A stretch of 64,000 bases of DNA from Marchantia polymorpha subsp. ruderalis. Lineage: Eukaryota > Streptophyta > Marchantiopsida > Marchantiales > Marchantiaceae. Of the stretch, positions 11,441 to 22,900 are shown piece after piece. Position 1 is the stretch's first letter. Each line of letters opens with the position of its first letter. The DNA is taken from positions 2,178,001 through 2,242,000 of the forward strand of contig AP031358.1 in the NCBI GenBank assembly GCA_037833965.1, written 5' to 3'. The notes under the pieces are model-generated. The model searched no databases. It saw only the letters and a program-made list of their open reading frames with translations, and was not told the origin of the DNA. Both the position numbers and the translations under genes were made by a program.

Positions 11441-13681
11441 ATGGAACAATTTCTCAATAAGTTCTTTCCTGAGGTGGTCGACCATCATTATGAACGTAAC
11501 AACTATTGCATGTACGATGATTCTGGACTAGCAGATTTCACATCCTGCCTCTACATTGGGGGTTTCCTTGGAACGATTTCAGGAGCTGTTCTTAGTCGCC
11601 GATGCGGAAGACGCGCATCAATTCTTCTCGGCGGTGCAAGTTATTTAGTAGGAGCTGTCATGACTGCTGCAGCCATGCATTTGCCGACTGTCGTCGTTGC
11701 CCGAATATTAATGGGATTTGGAATCGGTTTGCTGAATCAGGTAATCTTTCTTAACACCATTCTTCTGTGTCGATGTATAAAAATACTATGCTAAGAACTG
11801 TAAACCAACCTGACATGTAAACTACTGATTGTTTTAGGCAGAATGTAGGAAAGGAACATATCATAATTGAAGTTCAGCTGATCTTGCTTTACTTCCGTGC
11901 TCAGCTGGAGCAACTCGACTTCAGATCAGTTCCTAATCTGTTCATATTCTTCTTCTGATTAACTACTATCATCGATAAGAACCATCATACTTATTTTTTC
12001 CTACTTCAGATCGAGATTGATAATAATGAAGACTTGCCAACAGCGTTTTACTCTTTCTCATCATTCTTAAGACAATATTTGCCCAAAGAAAATTGCCATC
12101 ATCTCCTTCACAGCTGAATTTTGAGTACGCGTATCGAGCCAAATAGAACAGGACTCAACATGTATCTTCGTTCTCAAGCTGAAACTCAGGATTTATGCAT
12201 GTCATCGAAACTCTTGCGTTTATTTTGGGCATTCATCCTGCGCTCATCGATATTTTTTATTCGAAGATTATTAAAATTGAATTATTGTCCTTACAGCCTT
12301 GTTCGATTTGTGATATTCAGGCTGTGCCCGTTTACTTGTCAGAAATGTCAGACGAGAAACATCATCTCGCTAAGGAGATTTGCTTGGAACTGGCACTATC
12401 AGTGGGCGTGTTGATCTCGAACCTTGTAATGTACGGATCCGGGAAACTACCGGAGTGGGGATGGAGGCTATCATTGGGGCTGTCAGCAATTCCGGGTGCC
12501 AGTATTTTATTCATCGGCCTCCTTATACCTGAAACTCCAAGAAGTCTGATACAACGTGGCCATGACGAAAAAGCCAAAGCTCAGCTCACCGAACGTTACG
12601 GAGAAGCAGAAGCCGTCGTGATTTACGATGAGACCCTCGAGTCTATAAACGCTGAAAGCGCAGTCAAATATCCGTATATCGAGCTGCTGAAGTCCGACAA
12701 CCGTCCGCAATTTGTAATGGCACTTCTGATTCCTATGTTCACGCAAGCCACAGGAATCAGCTCACTCATGTTCTTCGCACCGGTGATCTTCCAAGCCATC
12801 GGTTACCAACCACTTGATTCGGAGCTCTATGCTGGCTTGATAATTGGATTAGTCTACATTGTCTGCACTCTTATTTCGATTGCGATCGTAATGAAGTTCG
12901 ACTACAAACCGCTCTTTTATGAAGCCGGTATTCAAATGATTCTTGCTCTGGTAAGCCACCGAGTTGTAACTTTGTCAACCTCAGTTTTCATGAAGCTTTT
13001 AGTCCTTATAATACATGACAAGCAGATGTTTGAAGACTCTTTTTCTTTCATATGGAACTGCTCGGTTTTGTATCTGACAGCATTAGCAATCTTCAAATCT
13101 TGCAGGTGGCGACTGGTTTCATGCTTGACTACAAACTAGATCTGCACAACTTTCCAGAGAAGTGGGTTACTGCATCTGTGATTTCTCTTCTGTCGATATA
13201 TATTGCCGCCTACACTTGGTCTTGGGGTCCATTGTGCTGGATGATTCCGACCAGCCTGTCCCGTCCAGAGTTGCATTCGGCCACTCATAATTTCACTCTC
13301 AGCGCTAATTATATCTTCACATATGCCTCCTGGAGATCTTTTCTGAAGATTCTCTGCACTTTCCATTACGGTACATTCTTCTACTACGCCGGCTGGATTT
13401 TCGTGGGGACTATTTTTGTGATGCTGTTTTTGCCGGAAACAAAACATTTGTCACCGGATGATACGGCAAGTGTTTGGAACTCCCACTGGTTCTGGAAGAG
13501 GTCCGTGGCTCAAGCTAAAGTGAACCCCTTCTCAGATCCGTTTGGTGATGGAAGCCATAACGGAAGTGCCGTGAAAATCAAAACAACTTCTCTCAAGGTA
13601 CCTGAGCATGTAGTACATGTGCCGAGAAGTTCTTCCACCGGAAGTGTCATTGAGTACGATTTCAACTGGAACCTGTACTGA
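11441..13681 (+). CDS. STP-type sugar/H+ symporter-like protein (MFS), N-terminus not found
   Basis: Three exons join in frame: 11441-11740, 12321-12950 and 13106-13681, each intron GT..AG and phase 0. They give 501 aa from the first ATG of exon 1. Family marks are MEQFLNKFFPEV, SRRCGRR after helix 2, ARILMGFGIGLLNQ joined exactly to AVPVYLSEM, WGWRLSLG, PETPRSLIQRG, TGISSLMFFAP, WSWGPLCW and LPETKH. These follow plant STP plasma-membrane monosaccharide transporters in order. The usual first ~45 residues (helix 1 with the GGLLFGYD motif) are absent. A stop codon lies three codons upstream of the ATG, so an undetected 5' exon spliced near 11437 or a 5' truncation is needed. The loop R-x-G-R-R motif between helices 8 and 9 reads MKFDYKP, and the PxEIFP motif reads PTSLSRPEL. 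The C-terminal tail is about 60 residues longer than usual and serine-rich. Sugar transport activity is therefore doubtful. Confidence 0.85.
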
Positions 13682-14663
13682 GATTTTTTGGAACCTCTAC
13701 TACCCAGAGCATTCCGGCTTACTACATCATAATCATGACATTCGTTTGTGATCGCGAATGAGTTTGGACGTGTTCTCCTTCAACGACGAGGATTACAAGA
13801 AGACAACACGTGTATAAATATTCCTCATGTGCAGAATTACCGCAGCACGTAATCCGCATCCGATGAACAACTTCAGACGAACCAGTGCCAGTATTACGAT
13901 GCCTCATCGGTGTTTGATGGTATGGTCAGAGCAAGCATTTCAGTTGGCTATCGACGTTGTCATAATTAGCACGTCAAATTTAGCTTGTATTTGGTAACAA
14001 TCTCAGCCGGGAAACCACGACTGCGGGTAAATTTTGCCCAAAGTGTACATTACAGGCAGTAAGCCTCGATGAGGTTTACTTAGGTGTACAGTAGTGATAT
14101 AATCAAGTGGAGAGATGTGACATGTCCGTCTGCCATGAGCCGGCTTGAGTGTGAGAGAGATTTTTTGTACGCTCTCCATCAGAGAAGACATGAACATTCT
14201 TCTAAAATTTGGGAATCAAGATCCAATTTATGTATTCGATCGTGAGCCTCACACTCAAAAGTACGTGACTTCCAGCCCTTAGAACTCGCAGTGAAATACT
14301 CGAAGTCCTCAATTACATTATTACTTATATAAGCACTTCACAGCGTCTTGAATGCTGTTCTTCGCGATCAATGTCTTATTAGTCTTACTATCTCTAGTTG
14401 TCGTTCTGGTTTCGTCTGTTACGACTGGTCCCATCAAATAACTCACGTTATATCATAAAGCAAAACTCTCACAGCTCTGGTGTCGAAAATGATAGATTCG
14501 CTTACCCAGGTGATTTTATCGCAAGAACTCACAAGCATTCACACTAGAGACGCGGCTAGAGGAATGGCAACATATGGACCTACGCTGCTTCTTCTTCATC
14601 TCGCCAATCTCCTTCCGCTTCAGTTATTTTCCCATCCGTGACGTTTGCATGGTATTGCGTTCC

Positions 14664-14707
14664 AGTGCTGAATATCAACATTTAGAGTGCTGAATATCAA
14701 CATTTAG
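14664..14707. repeat. Tandem duplication of a 22-bp unit
   Basis: The unit AGTGCTGAATATCAACATTT plus AG occurs twice back to back with no mismatch, at 14664-14685 and 14686-14707. It is a simple local duplication with no visible function. Confidence 0.9.
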
Positions 14708-15981
14708 AGTCCAAACATATGTGATGGCTGGCTGACTTGTAACTATAGAAGTGTGTGTAGAGAACGTCTGTATAATAAGTATGTTTAATGCAGAACCATG
14801 TATACAACTATACGACTGCACATGTATCAAGTTTATAATATTTGGTGGCTGCGGGCTGTTACACATCCCCATTGAATTATTTTATCATTCCACAATCGGC
14901 ACACTTCCTCGTCCATTCCATTGCAACGTGGAATGGATGAACTGCGCCATATACAATGGTGCAATTTGCACCATCGTCATGGGTCCGAAGAAGGACGCAG
15001 TGTGGTACTAGTTTCACAAACGAAGGCAGTTTGCAGACCAAATACTGGTTGATACCAACGACATTTTGGAGTAGTATTTTGTGATGCTCTCCATCAATAA
15101 ATTCAGCTCACATTTGCTCATTGTATTAAAAAAAACGTATTATACAGCCCACAAAGCAAAAAATCATAAAATACAGTTCTATACTTGTAACTCTATTTGC
15201 CAGCTATACTGCCGTACTCTCTCACTTTTAATACTATTAACTGAAGGAGCGGGTATGTCTCCATTTTTCCAATATCTCTCTCTAATTGCGATTGAAAGTC
15301 AAATTCATTTGAAAAAATATTCGGAGTTAAAAGTTATTGATCATTTCAAGGACAATTATTGTGGATAAAACTTGCGATTAATAATTTTCACAGCAAACGT
15401 TGTATTGCATTGCATGTTTTAGTGATGCTAGGATGAAATGAACCTCAAATGTTCCTTGGAATCGAAATGTGACATGTACAAGTCTATCACCATTGAGAGG
15501 CTATATTTCTGATTTCATATATATATTAATTAATTTATTTATTTATTATTTTATAAATTAATATTTTATTATCAAAGTTATGTGTGAGACGAATTTGGAA
15601 ATTTTAACTTCTACTTTTTGACAGAAAAAATATAAAATTTTAATCTAATACAAAGTGTTACATGTAATATTGAATTATTGTTCAATATCATCATTGAAAT
15701 AGATAACGATATTTTATCTTGAGATCGTTATAGACAAATTAGATACTTCATTGAAAACATATACCATTCAACTAAAGATAAATGAAGTGAAAATGGATGT
15801 TAAATTTTTTACTCATAAAAAACTATTTAATATAAGAGAAATAGACGAATCAAATTTGATGATTACCAGAGTACTTTACATCAGTTGAATATATAATATT
15901 CTGTACACTTTTTAACTGCGATTCCTAAACATTAGAATAACAATTCTAATATTTTCATACTTGGTTGTTATCTATTGGGCT

Positions 15982-16013
15982 CTCTCGACAAGAGTAAAAA
16001 CTCTTGTCGAGAG
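15982..16013. repeat. Perfect inverted repeat, 14-bp arms with AAAA loop
   Basis: CTCTCGACAAGAGT is followed by AAAA and then its exact reverse complement. It lies at the border between an AT-rich block and less AT-rich DNA. It could be a foldback remnant or a transcribed hairpin; there is no T-tract or gene next to it to suggest a terminator. Confidence 0.85.
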
Positions 16014-16273
16014 CCAAGTCGAGCGAGAGAGATTACTAAACTTTGCATTCGAGAGGATTTTCGAACTGTAGAATTAAACCTCATTTGGCCCACTTTGGCA
16101 GAAATGTTGTTAAAATGTGTTGAAGCAATAAGTGGCAATCACTTGAATCTCAAGAATGATCTAATATCCAGATATTATAGGCTTCCAGGAATCTCGCCAC
16201 GTTGTCTCTCTAATCCTCGCAGCAGCCTTATAAGCTACATGAAGAAAGGTTTGGAATGCATGCCGCAAAATGT

Positions 16274-16385
16274 TTGATTTGCTTGTATGTGAACATGGAT
16301 CTGGCCCCATGTTCTCTAAGATATAGTACAGAGTACGATCAGCGAAGTGTTTGATTTGCTTGTATGCTAACATGGATCTGGCAGT
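16274..16385 (+). repeat. Two ~35-bp direct repeats 73 bp apart
   Basis: TTTGATTTGCTTGTATG followed by ..AACATGGATCTGGC appears at about 16274 and again at about 16347 with one or two differences. The intervening sequence is unique. Confidence 0.75.
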
Positions 16386-17599
16386 AAAATTAAAATAAAT
16401 CTAGCTGCCAGACGGAATTGTCAACTGGAAGTTGAACTGATTCGAGCTGAAAGAGCAGCAAGAATGAGTCCACAAGACTCAAGCGTTCTAAACGTGATGT
16501 CCTTTTCAGCAAAAGGGTCAGAAGTCAGCATTGGTAAAGACATGTATAAAGACGACAGCTGCTTGGTCTCGTCTACGACACATGTACGTTTCAGTTCTTT
16601 GGCTTCTTTATTGGAATGGTGCAGCTCCTTCGTTCTAAAAGACTAAAGGAATCAGAATTTTAGACTAGATATTAAGAAGATCAACCAACTGACTTCAGTG
16701 GCATCAAGCAGGTGAAGTCAAACAGTTCTTGTATTCAACTATAGATCAGAAAGAGTTTCGAGCACTTCTCTTCCATGTCAAGTTATATGTTAATCTATCA
16801 CCATGAATGGCGGCACTCGAGTATGAAACCTCTATGCATCAGTGTGAGATCTTCATTGATAATTCACTTAACTTCCGTCTAAGCGCCAACTTGGAATGAG
16901 ATGTGTCCTTGGTATAGAGAAAACATTAGCTAGGTGGGAATACATTCAATGGAATTACGTATAACTTCATCACAAAGCTTATCATAGTAACCACCCCTTG
17001 TTCCATGCAAAATATTCGAATCATACTAAATTTAAATTCATTGTAATATAATATTGTTAAAAATTCTGCACTTCATGTCCAACCAAAGCTCATTAATCAT
17101 AACAAGTCATTTGGAGATTTGTAATTTTATCCACAACTCGATGCATGAAATTTTAAAAAATTTGAATATGTTTGAGCTATTGATTTAAAACCTCAAATAT
17201 ACTTTCTTTCACCAAAATTGAACTAGATAAATCATTAAAAAAATTAAGAAAAAATTTTTAATTATCAATTATCTTCATGCATGTAACATTCAAAACAAGT
17301 GAGCATATCACACGATTTTAAAGTCCCAAAATTTAAAGAGTAATTTATCGTTTTTCCTTCTGATATAAAACTATTTTACATCAAAAAATATAAAAAACTC
17401 CATAATTATCTATTGCATTTATCATGCGTTATATTTTATCATCCTTGTTCAATCAATATAACAATTAATACATAAAATCATAAACAATTTATGACATGTA
17501 TATTTAAGCTATCTCTATTTAATTACTATATTAACATTCGTAACATGTAACCATCTTCATTTAGTTAGATCTAAAGTTAAAGTTATTCAAAATAGAGTT

Positions 17600-18123
17600 A
17601 AAGATCTTTTATACTGGATTATTTATTATTCTACAATTGTCATGTCATCAATTTGTGTGTTTGGTAAGTTAAAAATGAATGCGTTAGGTAATAAAGACAC
17701 ATTAGCCATTTGTATTCTTGCTGGATAAGAATTAAATGAATACTTGGTAACAAAACTTCATCAATTAATGTGCTTGTTAGAATTATCTCTTGTGTCACCA
17801 ATTCATTAGAGTTTAATGAATGGAGGTGGTAGGATTATATCTTTTTTTGTTGAGGTTAATTACGGTTAAGGAGTAACCTTGGATCCTAAAAATGTAAAAA
17901 ATAGTCGCATGTGTTGGGGTATTTAAGACTCGGGGTAAAATATCCAAAGGCTTCTGCATTGTACAGATTTTTTCCAGTTATTAGAGAAAACTCTCACGCA
18001 TGTTCATGCCGTGGACGTAGCACTCAGAAGCGATGAATCACATTATATTTTGTTTCATTGTTTGTGTCATTTGATTTATTGTTAAGTTCATTCTTGGATT
18101 TTATTCTATTAATTGGTATCAGA
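17600..18123 (+). mobile_element. LTR-like remnant with tRNA-Met-type primer binding site
   Basis: TGGTATCAGA at 18114-18123 matches the initiator-Met tRNA primer-site core of plant LTR retrotransposons. The ~500 bp before it has features of an LTR: a TATA-like GGGGTATTTAAG near 17929, and a T-rich end running into the primer site. The exact left end is not resolved. The sequence after it is a minisatellite and AT-rich DNA with no gag or pol, so this is a stump. The 5.3-kb element A later inserted at 18908, downstream of it. Confidence 0.5.
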
Positions 18124-18428
18124 ACTAAAGGTGCATGTATATGTTTGTGCAACTAGAATTGTTTGGTTAAAAGTTATGATAAAAATTTTCAAGTGCATGA
18201 TTTTGTTTGTGACACTGAAATACTTTTGTTGAAACTGATGGCAAAATCTTTCAAGTGCATGTTTTTGTTCGTGACACTAAAATCGTTGAGTTGAAACTGT
18301 TGGTAAAATCTTTCAGCTTCATGTTTTTGTTTTTGACACTGAAGTAGTACGGTTGAAACCGATGATAAAATCTTTCAGGTGCGCGTTTTGGTTTGTGACG
18401 CTGAAATAGTCCAGGTGAAACTGATGGT
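18119..18428 (+). repeat. 62-bp minisatellite directly after the primer binding site
   Basis: Units begin with AAAATCTTTC or close variants at 18181, 18243, 18305 and 18367. A broken fifth start lies at 18429, and a diverged leading unit begins at about 18119. The spacing is exactly 62 bp each time. Each unit contains AGTGCATG-TTTTGT followed by GTGACACTGAAAT and GTTGAAACTGATGG. Sixty-two is not a multiple of three, and no long frame crosses the array, so it is probably noncoding leader sequence. Confidence 0.9.
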
Positions 18429-19011
18429 AAAATCCATATATTGAATATAGAGTACCTTATTTAGCTCCACATTATATCATCATGTATGTAATGATAAAAT
18501 TAAAAAATAGATTGGAGTAGAAGGCCATGTTGAATAATGATTGTACAATCCATAGACATAAGATTAAATTTTATTATAAGAATGTAACTCTCATTACATT
18601 ACTCTCATTATCTAAATAAAGTATATTTTTTTATGATTTTGTATGTTTCCTAGAATTTATAATAGACATCACAAGAATAATTATTGAAGAATATTCTATA
18701 TCCTCATATAGTATATAGAATATTTTCAATTTTATATATTATATATATATGTTCAATTTTTTTTATCAAAATCACATTTCTTGAATTTCAAATATTTTTT
18801 AAAAGTATCATTTAACCAAATTGCAATTGTACATTTAGTGATATAATATTGTCACATCATTTCATTCGGGGATAATTATCAAAGTTTTAATTTTTTCTAC
18901 TAAGTATTTGTAATAACCCACTAAAGGCTAAAACTGCAATATAGTGGTAGAAAGGTCGAACCCACAGGGACAGAAGAACACACAGGGTACAAAGTGTCAC
19001 GTTTTAACAGA

Positions 19012-19830
19012 CTATTGAGGAGTTTGAATTCTCAGGCAACTGTCACTCCCAGAAATACTGCAAGTGTCCACTCGGAGCGCACTCGGAGGTCGCACAGTGC
19101 AGCGTAACACACACACACACACACACCTGAAACTACAGAAACACAACCCAGAGATCCGTTAGGACCTCTACTTCAGGATTTCAGGGGGAAAGTCTCTCGC
19201 GAGCACACTCGGCAAAGCTGCGGGCAGTGACTTCCAACTCCGGCTTTTACAACACTTCCACTAGCTTGCTGCTAGTGTAGGAAACCCGGTTTGGACTGCC
19301 TACTTCGGATCGAAGTCACTCCTACGCGGTGAACAACACTCTCAACTCACAAAACGCGCAGAGAACACAGGTCCGCACTGAAGGACTCACTGAGAAACAT
19401 TCCAGTAACACAACAACAGTCTATTGAAGAGTTTGAATTCTCAGGCACTTGTCATTCCCAGAAATACTACAGGGGTTACCCTCAAGGCACCTGCTGCAGC
19501 GTAACCTGAATTTACAACCAAGGCTTACACGAAGTAGCAAAACTTCACTTTGGCATTCAGGGGAAAAATCCCAAGGAGTACAATCAGAAAGAAACACTCG
19601 AAGGTGTAGGGGCGAAACTGTTCAAGTATCTAACTAGTCACTGGCTCTAAGCATCGGCAGTCACCCGCAGGTGCAGATCCGAACTACTCAAGTCTCTAAC
19701 CAATGTACTAGCTCTGAACATTCGGCCGAAGGCCTTCAGCTACAAAATGCGGAACGCTAAGTTGTAACTCCTCGTGCGTGGTGACAGAACTCAAGGACAC
19801 AAACACGCAAAGGAAATGGGTTCCTGATCT
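19012..19830 (-). repeat. Two tandem ~410-bp units in the 3' region of element A
   Basis: The block TCTATTGA-GAGTTTGAATTC..CCCAGAAATACT occurs at about 19012 and again at about 19420. Each unit ends in a matching block built on GTGG/CGGTGA-CA..AACTC-ACA..ACGCG-A-AG, at about 19326 and 19764. The same two-unit layout is present in copy B at 57300 and 57731, so the duplication predates the divergence of the copies. The first unit also carries a short (AC)n run near 19110. Confidence 0.7.
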
Positions 19831-19917
19831 GCACTTCTGATGGGAAAGAACCCCAGGCAAAACGCCTGGAACTATTTTATACCTTCTAAGTCCTACCTAG
19901 CACTACACTGCACTACG

Positions 19918-22900
19918 CTACACGCCTGCACGGAACCACGCTACACTACACTCCGCGGAACCTGTACTACGTCTCCTGCGCGGCCGACTGCCGCGCACTA
20001 ACTCTCTACCCTGCCACTCTTCCGCTCGACTGCGCAGTCCCAACCGCTGCAACGCCGCGGACACCTCCGCCTCGAGGGCGGACATGGTATCCTGTGCCTT
20101 CGACAGAAAGGCCTCGAGCTTCTTCGCTACCTTCCGCCGACTCCTACTGTCGCCTGACAACAACCCGGCTGCGCGCAATTCAAACTCACGCAGTGTGAGT
20201 TTCTCCTGCGCCTTCACTTCCCAGTGGGCGTAGCCCTTGAGACAGTGGGCGACTCGCCTCGCCGTCTCCACCTTCGTGCGATCCGCCTCCTTCCTGCGAT
20301 CCTCTTCAATCATCACTAATTGCGATTCGGCTTCAGCACGTTGCGCTCTCAATTCGCCACACTCTGACTGCAACCTGCGGATTAACTCTTCATCCGCCTG
20401 CCGTGCGAGCTGACATTGTTCCAACAACCGCGTCTGTCGCACGAGCTCCTCTGACAAAATCCGATTCTGGGCCTGCTCAGAGTTGAGTGCTTCCTTGACC
20501 TTCACCTGCTCCTTGGTGAGCTCGCCCAGTTTCTCATCCTTCATCTTCTCGGAGTGCTTGTAGAATTTCTGATTAAGCTTGTACTGACCCCACAAGCACT
20601 CATGCTTCTCCTTCAAGTCCCTCAACTCCTGGTCCACTCTAGCTAATAGCTTGCTGGTGTGGACTTTAGTGCGAGTCCGCCTGCGCACTAACTCGATGTA
20701 AGATCCCGGCTGGAGTGGGTCGGCGTATTTATCGACCTTGCGATCCAAGTACCGCAGCAACGGAATCACCTGCTCAGAGAGCGCCGCCGCCGGCGCTCCA
20801 ACAATTTCCTCCTCCTCCTCCTCGGTGTCTTCTGCTCCTGACATTTCTTCCGTGGAGCCTCCGTCGTCGTCATCCGAGTGGAGAATTTCAGTCGCCATTG
20901 ATTGCGTCGGCGACTGCCCCGAGTGGGGCTGCACGTCGTTGACGTGTGCTGCCTGCGAAGGCACGGCTGCAGCCTCGCTGCTCGTCGCCAAAATGTCTAA
21001 GGCGGAAGGCGAATGTATCCGAGCGGCATCCCCGTCTCTCGCTTGTTGATGGTCCACCGCATCCTCTCTGCCTCCGTCGTCCGCCGCCGAAGGCGATCGA
21101 GCGGAGGGTGGCTGCGCGGGGTTGGATTGCGCATCGCGCATCGAGATTTCATCCCGCGGACAGTCACTCCGCTCCATCGTCTGCTGCTCCCTTGATCGGT
21201 CCGTGGGGGCTGTGCCCGGCCCGTGCGCAGGCGCATTTGCCGGCGCCTTGTCCGCCGCAGGCGTAGCGCCGCGGACATCTATCGCCGAAGGCGACATGGC
21301 CGGGGGCCGCACGCCCGATGTTCCTTGGCCTATAGGCCCTACCGCCGAAGGCGCATCTATCGGCGGACTTCCCGCCGATGGTGCGGCCTCCGCACGTTCT
21401 CTGCTCGTATCTCCTCGGCTCGAAGGCCCTGGCGCCGAAGGCGCAAATTGCGGCGCGTGGTGCGCCGGAGGGTCTGGCCCCGAGGGCCGGTGTCTCGTAG
21501 GCGGTTCTTCCGCCGGCTCCTTCCCCTTCCTACGTTGGAACGGGGGTGATTCTTGCCTGTGCACAGGCGGCACGTGTGGAGGTGTCCTGTGCACAGGCGG
21601 ACTGCTCCTTCCCACGCGTAAGCGTAGATCCACGTCCACTTGTGTTCGCCGGTCCGCGGAGGCTCGTCCGTCCGCGGAGGTTCGCCTGTGCGCAAACGGA
21701 ACATCTGTCCGCATCGCACGTGGTAACTCCGGAGGCCCTTGGCCCGTAGGCGGCCTCTCTCCCGACGAGGTTGCAGCGTGGCCCGTTGCTCCTGCGGTCG
21801 TCCGCGCTTCCTCTCGCCTCTCTGGCGACGCCCTTCCTATCTCCGTCGCAATCGTCGCCGTGTCTGCACTGTCAGCTGGTAACACCAGTCTGCGTGCCTT
21901 CTGCTTCGGCCGGCTGTATGGCTCGCACAGCGGCCGCGGTCGAATGGGAGCAGAGGGTTCTTGATGCTGCTCCTCTTCAGACTCTTCCCTCCATCGCCGC
22001 TTCCGCGGCACTCGCGCTGCAGGGGTGTGTCTCCCTTCGTCCCTCCGTCTTGATGGGGTAGAAGTCGGTGACTCCTCCGCATCAGTGTCGACCTCGTTCT
22101 CCCGCACATACTTCCCGGGATGGTCGATGGACAATGGCGGAAAATGTTCAAGCTCCGCCGCTGTCAAACAATTCCGCTGTCGATAAAAATTGATGAGGAA
22201 AGGAGAAAGATGGTTTAGAGTTCCCCCCTTCTCCTCAAACGCGTGCTGTCGCATCACCCTGTGCAGGATGCTCGCCCAGTGAATTGGAGTTCCCTCGATG
22301 ACGCACTCCACAAAAGAGACCTGCCACAATGTGATGTAGCAGGCGCGGTGCGGCTGCAGTAATTGCATCAGCGCCGCGGACAAAGTCCGGCGAAATCGAT
22401 CCTTGTAGTCACGGGTCCTGTACCCATTCTTGGTAGACCTCCCGGTCTTGAACAGCTCCACAAATTGCGCCTCTTCTTGCTTGGTCACCTTGATGCTTTC
22501 ACTGTCGAAAAGGAGATGCCCTGGCATGCCAGCACATCTTCCCAACGCCTGCGCCCAATCTTGGACTGTCCACCGATCAACATGCGGACGCAATCCGCGC
22601 GAGGGTGGTCCCTGTGGCTCTAGCCACTCGCGCACCATATTCGCACAGATGTAATTCCATCCCCATAGCAAGAAATCGAGCTTTCTTGCTATTAAGCGCT
22701 CCTCGAAAGCGCGCAGCCCGTTCTGCGGCAGGCGAAGTGGCACCATCCGCAATCTGCTCGGTCTCGTCATTGCGTTCCTGGGGTTCGCTCGCCCGCTCAT
22801 TCTACTTCCGCACTGCCCGCGTTTCTTTCTCTCTCGGCAAACTCTAATCGCTCTCAATTCCAAATCACGCGCACTCACTTCTCCCTCAATCAACAAGAAA

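Larger units (their letters stand above)
13682..17600. other. Spacer, AT-rich in its right half
   Basis: No recognised coding region. It contains a 22-bp duplication (14664-14707), an AT-rich block around 15480-15960, a perfect hairpin (15982-16013) and a ~35-bp direct repeat around 16274 and 16347. The open frame starting at 15975 runs through the hairpin and resembles nothing known. Confidence 0.5.

Noticed and set aside
12121..12320. Frames extending 5' of transporter exon 2
   Set aside because: They lie in the intron; exon 2 begins at 12321 after CAG, where similarity to STP proteins resumes exactly after the exon 1 end.
15975..16277. 100-codon frame on plus
   Set aside because: Its first codons run through a perfect hairpin, and the remainder resembles no protein I know.
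18119..18428. CRISPR-like array
   Set aside because: Units are contiguous 62-bp repeats without unique spacers, in a plant nuclear context.
21122..21964. 280-codon plus-strand frame opposite the element A ORF
   Set aside because: By-product of GC-rich palindromic sequence that is open in several frames; no homologue in copies B or C.
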